Of a DNA stretch of 5,354 nucleotides, positions 1 through 4,863 are shown piece by piece. Origin of the DNA: Candidatus Acidiferrum typicum (lineage in GTDB: Bacteria > Acidobacteriota > Terriglobia > Acidiferrales > UBA7541). The stretch covers positions 1 to 5,354 of the forward strand of contig JAOAPW010000141.1 of the NCBI GenBank assembly GCA_025463105.1, read 5' to 3'. A program made the translations under genes and the position numbers. The notes under the pieces are model-generated. The model ran no database searches and had not been told where the DNA came from. It saw only the letters and a program-made list of their open reading frames with translations. Every line of letters starts with the position of its first letter. Position 1 is the first letter of the stretch.

Positions 1-1
1 G

Positions 2-793
2 TTTCTCGGCGATGTGGGCAAAGGCGACCTTTGGTATTTTCCCGCAGGATTTCCTCACTCGATCCAAGGGTTGGGACCAGATGGTTGTGAATTTTTGCTG
101 ATATTCAATCAAGGGACGTTTTCTGAAGACAACACCTTTCTGCTTTCCGATTGGGTGAGGCATACGCCGCCATCGGTGCTGTCGAAGAATTTTGGGTTGC
201 CGGAGAGCGCGCTTAAGACCTTACCAAACCAGAACCTGTACATCTTTCCGGCCAACTTGCCCGCATCCCTGGCGCAGGACAAGGCCGCTGTTGGGGGGCA
301 TGCGGTCGAATCCCCATACCAATACACCTTTCGAATGGAGGCTATGGCCCCCACGAAGCAGACGAAGGGCGGTGAAGTTCGCATAGTTGACTCGCGTACC
401 TTCACGGCGGCAAAAAATATTACTGGGGTCCTGATAAAAATTAAGCCCGGTGGTCTGCGGGAAATGCACTGGCATCCGCACGATTCCGAATGGCAGTATT
501 ACATCAGCGGTAAAGCACGCATGACAGTGTTTACAAATGTAGGAGCGCACACGATGGACTTCAACGCCAATGATGTCGGTTTTGTGCCGGCGGTCGCCGG
601 CCATTATGTCGAGAACACAGGCGATACGGATCTCCTGGTTCTGGAAATGTTCGCCGCGAGCGAATTTTCGGAAATTTCCCTTAACAACTGGATCAGGCAT
701 CTCCCCCCGGAGATGGTCACGTCGCATTTGAATCTGAATGCAGACACCGTAAGTAAGATTCCTTCACAAGTGCTTGACGTTCTCCCTGGCTAG
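2..793 (+). CDS. oxdC: Oxalate decarboxylase, bicupin family (5' end outside window)
   Basis: Manganese-dependent bicupin that splits oxalate into formate and CO2. The frame is open to the left edge, so the N-terminus and most of the first cupin are missing; 263 codons remain of a family usually near 380-400 residues. Numbering from the codon at base 2, the end of cupin 1 shows the last Mn-ligand histidine (H19 in F-P-H-S-I-Q) and the lid S41-E-D-N-T45, whose E42 matches the catalytic Glu162 of Bacillus subtilis OxdC. Cupin 2 is complete: R153, H156-W-H158, E163 and H201 form the metal site, and E215 (L-E-M-F) matches Glu333. The intact lid glutamate favours decarboxylase over oxidase activity. 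The GTG at 14 is internal, not the true start. The next gene begins 174 bases downstream, so co-transcription with mbfA is uncertain. Whether the protein is exported cannot be seen here. Confidence 0.93.
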   Translation, partial: FLGDVGKGDLWYFPAGFPHSIQGLGPDGCEFLLIFNQGTFSEDNTFLLSDWVRHTPPSVLSKNFGLPESALKTLPNQNLYIFPANLPASLAQDKAAVGGHAVESPYQYTFRMEAMAPTKQTKGGEVRIVDSRTFTAAKNITGVLIKIKPGGLREMHWHPHDSEWQYYISGKARMTVFTNVGAHTMDFNANDVGFVPAVAGHYVENTGDTDLLVLEMFAASEFSEISLNNWIRHLPPEMVTSHLNLNADTVSKIPSQVLDVLPG

Positions 794-871
794 CCTTGCC
801 ACGAATCTGTTTCACTTAATTGAGGCCAGAATCTCTGTTAGAAAGAGTGCACTGAGACTGTCAGGAAAAGT

Positions 872-901
872 TTGACCTAAGCGGCGCTGAGCGAAGATGA
901 T
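872..901 (+). promoter_or_regulatory. Possible sigma-70 promoter for mbfA
   Basis: TTGACC at 872-877 (5 of 6 matches to the -35 consensus) is followed after 18 bases by GATGAT at 896-901 (4 of 6 to the -10 consensus). This would place the transcript start about 60 bases before the mbfA ATG. It lies in a 174-base gap after oxdC in which I see no clear terminator. The match is modest and housekeeping promoters in this phylum are poorly defined, so it is only a candidate. Confidence 0.3.
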
Positions 902-953
902 AGTGCGCACGGTTCCATGTGATGTTGCCGGCGGTTGCTCATAAATTGTCTAT

Positions 954-959
954 GGGAGG
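954..959 (+). promoter_or_regulatory. Ribosome-binding site deciding the mbfA start
   Basis: GGGAGG at 954-959 sits 8 bases before the ATG at 968. It favours that ATG over the in-frame TTG at 935, which would add 11 residues (M-L-I-N-C-L-W-E-A-L-L) unlike the family's N-terminus and would place the Shine-Dalgarno inside the coding sequence. Confidence 0.75.
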
Positions 960-967
960 CGCTACTG

Positions 968-1924
968 ATGCGCGACTTCAACAGCTTGTCGCAGAAAGAA
1001 ATACTTGCTCTGGCGATTTCGCTGGAAGAAGAGGACGAGCGAATTTACTCCGATTTTAGCGAAAGTCTGCGGGAAAATTTCCCCGGCACCGCAAGAGTGT
1101 TTGAGGAAATGCGCCATGAAGAGGTCGGGCATCGCCGCCGGCTGATCGAACTGTACAAGCAGAAATTCGGCGAACATATTCCGCTTATCCGCCGCCAGGA
1201 TGTGCGGGGATTCGTGCAACGCAAGCCGATCTGGCTGAATACGCCGCTACGCCTGGAACAGATCCGAGCCCAGGTGGGCGCCATGGAAGTGGAGACACGC
1301 CGCTTTTATGAACGGGCCGCGACGCGCGCGCAGGACGCAGGCATCCGGCAATTGCTGGACGACTTGGCGGAGGAAGAGGCAAGCCACGTCGAGCGCGCAA
1401 CGGAGCTGGAGAAAACCGAACTCAAACCGGAAGTCCGGGAGGAAGAGGACAGGGCGAAACGCCGGCTCTTCGTTTTGCAGATTGTGCAGCCGGGTCTCGC
1501 GGGCTTGATGGACGGTTCGGTTTCGACGCTCGCGCCCGTCTTCGCTGCGGCATTTGCCACAAAGAATACCTGGGACGCCTTTGCAGTCGGTCTGGCCGCA
1601 TCACTCGGAGCTGGCATCAGCATGGGCTTTGCAGAGGCCTTGTCCGACGACGGCAGCCTCACAGGCCGCGGCACTCCGTGGATTCGGGGCCTCATTACGG
1701 GATCCATGACGGCGCTGGGTGGCGTCGGTCACACTCTGCCGTATCTTATGCACAACTTTAGTGTTGCGACGGGTGTCGCGATCCTGGTAGTTATTGTTGA
1801 GCTTGCAGTTATAACGTGGCTGCGTCACCGCTTCATGGATACGCCTCCGCTCTCTGCTGCCCTGCAAGTGGCGTTGGGCGGAGCGCTGGTCTTCATAACA
1901 GGGATATTAATCGGGAATTCGTAG
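968..1924 (+). CDS. mbfA: MbfA-like ferritin-like domain/VIT1-CCC1 metal transporter fusion
   Basis: Inner-membrane protein of 318 residues with two parts. Residues about 1-150 form a rubrerythrin/ferritin-like four-helix domain with a di-iron ligand set: E20, E52-x-x-H55, E107 and E137-x-x-H140. Residues about 168-318 form a VIT1/CCC1 domain with about five membrane segments (roughly 176-197, 203-225, 238-261, 264-286, 294-316). D182 in L-M-D-G-S-V-S-T-L and M219/E223 in the second segment lie where this family places its ion pathway. The order and wording match MbfA (membrane-bound ferritin A) of Bradyrhizobium and Agrobacterium, where it exports iron and protects against iron and peroxide stress. 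The start at 968 is set by the GGGAGG site. It follows oxdC on the same strand and is separated by 238 bases from the next gene. CCC1 relatives also carry Mn, so the substrate here is not certain. The protein looks intact. Confidence 0.92.
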   Translation: MRDFNSLSQKEILALAISLEEEDERIYSDFSESLRENFPGTARVFEEMRHEEVGHRRRLIELYKQKFGEHIPLIRRQDVRGFVQRKPIWLNTPLRLEQIRAQVGAMEVETRRFYERAATRAQDAGIRQLLDDLAEEEASHVERATELEKTELKPEVREEEDRAKRRLFVLQIVQPGLAGLMDGSVSTLAPVFAAAFATKNTWDAFAVGLAASLGAGISMGFAEALSDDGSLTGRGTPWIRGLITGSMTALGGVGHTLPYLMHNFSVATGVAILVVIVELAVITWLRHRFMDTPPLSAALQVALGGALVFITGILIGNS

Positions 1925-2162
1925 CTGCAATGGCCTCTCCCCTCCAAGAAGTTTTTGCAGTGCCCGCATTTTGACACCTTGCCATACAGACGACAGTAAC
2001 CTCGACAATTCGATTGACTGGCTCGAATCTTAGGCGCTCGGTTGAATGGGGCACCTCATTCACTGCAAATGAGTTGTTCACACGGAACGACGAGCGGAGG
2101 GATTGGAATCTTGAATGCTCTGTTTAGACCCGTCTTCGATTTAAAAAAACGGGAGGGGCGTC
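1925..2162 (+). other. Intergenic spacer before the sigma factor gene
   Basis: This 238-base gap holds no convincing gene. I see ATTCGA at 2008-2013 and its inverted copy TCGAAT at 2023-2028 (9-base gap), and CTCATT at 2055-2060 with AATGAG at 2068-2073 (7-base loop). There is also a perfect TTGACA at 1971-1976 without a good -10 at the right distance. CTGCAA at 1925-1930 pairs with TTGCAG at 1955-1960 around a long loop. None is a clear intrinsic terminator, because no GC-rich stem with a T run is present. The promoter of the downstream group probably lies here. Confidence 0.5.
2151..2158 (+). promoter_or_regulatory. Strong ribosome-binding site of the sigma factor gene
   Basis: GGGAGGGG at 2151-2158 ends 4 bases before the ATG at 2163; its GGAGG core (2152-2156) is 6 bases from the start. 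The first bases can pair with CCCGT at 2129-2133 (partner ACGGG at 2149-2153), so part of the site could be hidden in a small hairpin. Confidence 0.7.
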
Positions 2163-2855
2163 ATGAGCGTCACAACCAGCGAGATATTCGCGGAGCATCT
2201 GAATGATTTGGAAGGCGTGGTCTCAAGTTATTCTCCCGTGCTCTTCCGGGTCGCTTTTCGGCGACTCCGCAATGTCCAGGACGCCGAGGACGCCGTACAG
2301 GACGCACTTCTATCAGCCTGCAAACACATAAGTCAGTTCGAGGGGAGGTCGCAGCTCTCCACTTGGCTGACCAGCATCGTAACGAATGCCGCGGGAATGA
2401 AGATTCGGCAGACCTCGCGGCTCGAGATAGTATCGCTCGATCAAAGTCAAAGTCAGGAAAACGACGGGGCGACATTCGCAAATAAACTGAAGGACATAAG
2501 GCCGAACCCGGAAACCATTTGCGCGAAAAACGAGATGGACGAGACGTTTCGCCGGGCTCTCGCACAACTGTCTCCAAAGCTGCGCGATGCAATTCAGATG
2601 TACCTGGACGGCATCTCGACGCGCGAGGCAGCCAACGCCCTGGGAATTACCACGCACGCGGTGAAGTCCCGGGTGAGACGAGGGCGGGCGATGCTAAATC
2701 TGCTTCTCAACAGAATCGTCAGAAAAAATAAGGCGGCCGAGCCGGCACCGATTGTGGACGCAACAAGTATTGTGTGCGGTGAGCGTCGGTCTCCCAACGG
2801 TGGTGAAGCATCCGCCGCCACTGAAGCTCTCGCGCTAGTTCCGCCTGTCGAATAA
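2163..2855 (+). CDS. ECF-type RNA polymerase sigma factor (sigma-70 family, RpoE-like)
   Basis: A 230-residue sigma factor that would direct RNA polymerase to a particular promoter set. Region 2 spans about residues 23-86, with D40-A-E-D-A-V-Q-D47 followed by F59-E-G-R and S66-T-W-L69, the core-binding and -10-recognition signature. A linker (about 87-125) rich in Gln, Asp and Asn leads to region 4 (about 126-186), with the helix-turn-helix S152-T-R-E-A-A-N-A-L-G-I-T and then A166-V-K-S-R-V-R-R-G-R for -35 recognition. A tail of about 40 residues after region 4 (190-230, rich in Ala, Pro and Glu) exceeds the usual ECF length and could have a regulatory role. No recognisable anti-sigma gene follows. 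Instead come a 49-codon secreted ORF 22 bases downstream and a porin, the natural candidates for co-transcribed targets. The start is set by the strong Shine-Dalgarno. The exact ECF group is not identifiable by eye. Confidence 0.92.
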   Translation: MSVTTSEIFAEHLNDLEGVVSSYSPVLFRVAFRRLRNVQDAEDAVQDALLSACKHISQFEGRSQLSTWLTSIVTNAAGMKIRQTSRLEIVSLDQSQSQENDGATFANKLKDIRPNPETICAKNEMDETFRRALAQLSPKLRDAIQMYLDGISTREAANALGITTHAVKSRVRRGRAMLNLLLNRIVRKNKAAEPAPIVDATSIVCGERRSPNGGEASAATEALALVPPVE

Positions 2856-2864
2856 AGCACCTCT

Positions 2865-2869
2865 GGAGG
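2865..2869 (+). promoter_or_regulatory. Ribosome-binding site of the 49-codon ORF
   Basis: GGAGG at 2865-2869, 8 bases before the ATG at 2878 and 9 bases after the sigma factor stop codon. A full Shine-Dalgarno at ideal spacing is the main evidence that the short ORF is translated. Confidence 0.6.
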
Positions 2870-2877
2870 CGAAGGCA

Positions 2878-3027
2878 ATGAAATTGCATTTATTGATCAT
2901 TCGTTTGATCGCCTTATGGGTGCCGGTTTTGCCGCCGACACCGCTCATCGCGCGAGCGCAACGAGCAGCTTCGCCCATCGAAGATCCTGTCCATCTGGTG
3001 ATGATCGCGGGGGCCCCGCGGCGCTGA
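2878..3027 (+). CDS. Small exported hypothetical protein (49 aa)
   Basis: This ORF is 49 codons long, starts with ATG behind a perfect GGAGG, and lies 22 bases after the sigma factor gene and 58 bases before the porin start. The N-terminus looks like a signal peptide: M-K-L-H, then a hydrophobic run (L-L-I-I-R-L-I-A-L-W-V-P-V-L), then P-P-T-P-L and an A-x-A cleavage site at I-A-R-A before Q28. Cleavage would release a peptide of about 22 residues (Q-R-A-A-S-P-I-E-D-P through G-A-P-R-R); without cleavage it would be a membrane-anchored miniprotein. I recognise no family. It could be a small periplasmic partner or signal for the sigma factor or porin, a translated leader affecting porin expression, or the eroded 5' end of a longer exported protein. 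The strong ribosome site and operon position support a real gene; its role is unknown. Confidence 0.5.
   Translation: MKLHLLIIRLIALWVPVLPPTPLIARAQRAASPIEDPVHLVMIAGAPRR
3005..3021 (+). other. GC-rich hairpin at the end of the small ORF
   Basis: CGCGG at 3006-3010 pairs with CCGCG at 3016-3020 around a 5-base loop, with a further T-G wobble pair at 3005/3021. No T run follows, so it is not an intrinsic terminator by itself. Between the small ORF and the porin it could serve as a processing or stability element. It may also be a chance product of the G/C-rich codons there. Confidence 0.3.
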
Positions 3028-3072
3028 TGCATCCACAGTTTAACAGCAAGTTCGTGATCGATAGACAAAAGT

Positions 3073-3080
3073 GAGGAGGG
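3073..3080 (+). promoter_or_regulatory. Ribosome-binding site deciding the porin start
   Basis: GAGGAGGG at 3073-3080 ends 5 bases before the ATG at 3086. It overlaps the alternative in-frame GTG at 3071, so starting at the GTG would leave the gene without a ribosome site. The ATG also gives a cleaner signal peptide. Confidence 0.8.
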
Positions 3081-3085
3081 ATAAA

Positions 3086-4837
3086 ATGCACCGAATAATA
3101 ATTTATACAGCTCTTCTCGGCTTCTTCGCAAGCGCTTCGGTCGCAACGGCTCAAGATACCGATAGCGAATCACCGTCACGCCACACCGCCAACGATCCCT
3201 CGCCAAAGTCGGATGATCCGGCCAAGTCCGAGGCACGGGGAGACGAGAAAGATTCTGTCAATTCAGAATTGCAGGAGCTGCGGAGTCTCGTCCACGCTCA
3301 ATCGGACGAGCTTCACGACCTGAGACAGCGTTTGGCCGCCGTCGAAGCGGGGGTGGTGGCCACCAATAAAATTACAGCCGCAGCCGATGCTTTGCCTGTT
3401 GGCAAAGTTGAGGCACCGACTTCCGTAGCGATGTCCGCCGCTTCGATGTCGCCGGCGGCACCAGTACAGGGCACAGGCCGTACCCAAACCGAGCCCCAGT
3501 CACCGCTGTCGTTCAAAATTGGTTCGGCGGATTTTACTCCGGGCGGTTTTGTTGATTTCACCACGTTTTTTCGCAGCACAAACGTTGGCAGCGGTATCGC
3601 CACGGCGTTCGGGACAATTCCATACAGCAACCAATTGCCGCAGGCCCGCATGTCCGAGACGCGTCTGTCAGCGCAATACTCTCGCTTATCCCTGAAGGTT
3701 GATGCTCATCTGACCGATTCGACGACCATTACCGGCTACGTCGAATCCGATTTTCTCGGTTTCCAGCCGGCCAACGCTTACCAAACTGCGAACAGCGATA
3801 GCTTGCGTCTGCGAGTTTACTGGGCGAATATCCGGCACGGTAAGTGGGAGGTGCTGGGCGGGCAAGCATGGTCATTGCTGACTCCGAATCGCGTGGGCCT
3901 CTCGCCGCTGACGCCCGATGTGTTCTACACACTGGACGAAGACCCTAATTTCCAAGTCGGTCTAACGTGGCTGCGCCAGCCACAGTTCCGCGTGACTTAT
4001 CACCCCACGAGCAACTGGGCGATCGCCGTTTCGCTCGAGAACCCTCAGCAATTCGTGCCTGCTTCGGTTGTCTTCCCCTCGCCCTTCTTCACCCCGCAGT
4101 TTGACAACGGCAGTGGCAGCACGAGCGCTGCTAGCAGCGCCACGAATACCGCCGTCCCTAATTTGCATCCTGACATCGTCGTCAAAAGTGCGGTCGACGC
4201 ACATCCAGCGGGTCACTCCCTTCACATCGAAGCCGCTGGGTTGATACGCAGCTTCAGAGTGTTCAACAATTTGGCGACTCCGGCAAGCACCAACACCATT
4301 ACAGGAGGCGGCGGTTCGGTGAACTTCATCTACGAGTTAGTTCACAATTTCCGCCTCATTGGCGATTCGTTCTATAGCTACGGCGGCGGACGTTACATCT
4401 TTGGGTTGGGCCCTGATGTAATCGTCAAACCAGACGGCACACTTTCCGGAGTTCACTCCGGAGCCGGACTCGGCGGGTTTGAATACCAGCCAACACCGCA
4501 CTACACGTTCTACAGCTACTATGGCGCCGCGTACTTCGCGCGCAACTTTGCGGCCCAGCCCACGCCGGGTTCCACCTGTAACGGCCTCGCAGGTTTCGCT
4601 TGTGTAGGTTTTGGTTTCCCCGGATCGGCGAACACGTCGAATCGGGTCGTTCAAGAAGCCACATTCGGCGTGATTCCCACCCTGTGGTCAAACGAGAACT
4701 ATGGGCGGCTGCAAATCATCTCGCAGTATTCGTACGTGCTCCGGAGCCCGTGGTCGATTTTCTCGACGACTCCCCCCAACCCCAAGAATGCGCACACCAA
4801 TATGATCTACCTCGGCCTTCGCTACATATTGCCTTAG
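3086..4837 (+). CDS. DcaP-like outer-membrane porin with N-terminal coiled coil
   Basis: Outer-membrane beta-barrel protein of 583 residues. It starts with a signal peptide (M-H-R-I-I-I-Y-T-A-L-L-G, cleavage near A22/Q23) and a Ser/Asp/Lys/Pro-rich stretch. A coiled coil at about 58-88 has clean heptads (L62, L65, V69, Q72, L76, L79, L83, V86), followed by an Ala/Pro/Thr linker to about 140. The rest is alternating amphipathic strands: F-K-I-G-S-A-D-F, G-F-V-D-F-T-T-F-F, L-R-V-Y-W-A, and a final Y-L-G-L-R-Y-I-L-P. This plan matches the DcaP-type trimeric porins, whose namesake in Acinetobacter is linked to dicarboxylate uptake; similar proteins abound in Acidobacteriota. C498 and C506 may form a disulfide in a surface loop. 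The chain ends in Pro rather than the usual Phe. Lying between a sigma factor and formate dehydrogenase, it may admit oxalate or formate, but substrate cannot be read from sequence. Confidence 0.85.
   Translation: MHRIIIYTALLGFFASASVATAQDTDSESPSRHTANDPSPKSDDPAKSEARGDEKDSVNSELQELRSLVHAQSDELHDLRQRLAAVEAGVVATNKITAAADALPVGKVEAPTSVAMSAASMSPAAPVQGTGRTQTEPQSPLSFKIGSADFTPGGFVDFTTFFRSTNVGSGIATAFGTIPYSNQLPQARMSETRLSAQYSRLSLKVDAHLTDSTTITGYVESDFLGFQPANAYQTANSDSLRLRVYWANIRHGKWEVLGGQAWSLLTPNRVGLSPLTPDVFYTLDEDPNFQVGLTWLRQPQFRVTYHPTSNWAIAVSLENPQQFVPASVVFPSPFFTPQFDNGSGSTSAASSATNTAVPNLHPDIVVKSAVDAHPAGHSLHIEAAGLIRSFRVFNNLATPASTNTITGGGGSVNFIYELVHNFRLIGDSFYSYGGGRYIFGLGPDVIVKPDGTLSGVHSGAGLGGFEYQPTPHYTFYSYYGAAYFARNFAAQPTPGSTCNGLAGFACVGFGFPGSANTSNRVVQEATFGVIPTLWSNENYGRLQIISQYSYVLRSPWSIFSTTPPNPKNAHTNMIYLGLRYILP
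4125..4140. repeat. Perfect 16-base palindrome inside the porin gene
   Basis: GCGCTGCTAGCAGCGC reads the same on both strands. It lies in codons for a Ser/Ala/Gly/Thr-rich, probably loop, segment of the porin (about residue 350). It may arise simply from Ser-Ala codon repetition. Confidence 0.6.
4445..4462 (+). repeat. Seven-base-pair stem-loop inside the porin gene
   Basis: TCCGGAG at 4445-4451 and CTCCGGA at 4456-4462 form a perfect stem with a TTCA loop, within codons for L-S-G-V-H-S-G-A-G. It would be stable in the mRNA, but there is no T run and no sign of a terminator role. Confidence 0.5.
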
Positions 4838-4845
4838 CTGAGAGC

Positions 4846-4852
4846 AGGAGAG
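4846..4852 (+). promoter_or_regulatory. Ribosome-binding site of the formate dehydrogenase gene
   Basis: AGGAGAG at 4846-4852 lies 11 bases before the ATG at 4864, longer than ideal spacing. An in-frame stop TAA at 4855-4857 rules out any start further upstream, so the ATG at 4864 is the first possible start. Confidence 0.5.
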
Positions 4853-4863
4853 TATAAACGGCC

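Noticed and set aside
221..727. Minus-strand 168-codon ORF opposite oxdC
   Set aside because: It lies wholly antisense to conserved cupin domains and its translation has no recognisable domain.
14..793. GTG at 14 as the start of the oxdC gene
   Set aside because: Conserved cupin-1 sequence (F-L-G-D-V-G-K-G-D-L-W) runs through it to the window edge, and the first cupin would be broken by starting there.
935..967. TTG start giving an 11-residue longer MbfA
   Set aside because: The Shine-Dalgarno at 954-959 lies inside that extension, and M-R-D-F-N-S-L-S at 968 fits the family N-terminus.
1971..1999. TTGACA at 1971-1976 as a sigma-70 promoter for the sigma operon
   Set aside because: The -35 is perfect, but at 17-18 bases the -10 candidates (CAGTAA, AGTAAC) match only 2-3 of 6 positions.
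2055..2073. CTCATT/AATGAG stem as a terminator after mbfA
   Set aside because: The stem is only 6 pairs, A/T-rich, about 130 bases after the stop codon, and lacks a following T run.
2084..2110. GGAAC at 2084-2088 or GGAAT at 2105-2109 as an ECF autoregulatory -35 element
   Set aside because: No TCTGA- or CGTC-like -10 falls at the required 15-18-base spacing; the nearest CGTC (2131-2134) is 21 bases from the GGAAT.
2835..3236. Minus-strand 133-codon ORF across the sigma-porin gap
   Set aside because: It overlaps the well-supported sigma factor 3' end, the small ORF and the porin signal peptide, with no family resemblance and no convincing ribosome site. It looks like a shadow of GC-rich coding sequence.
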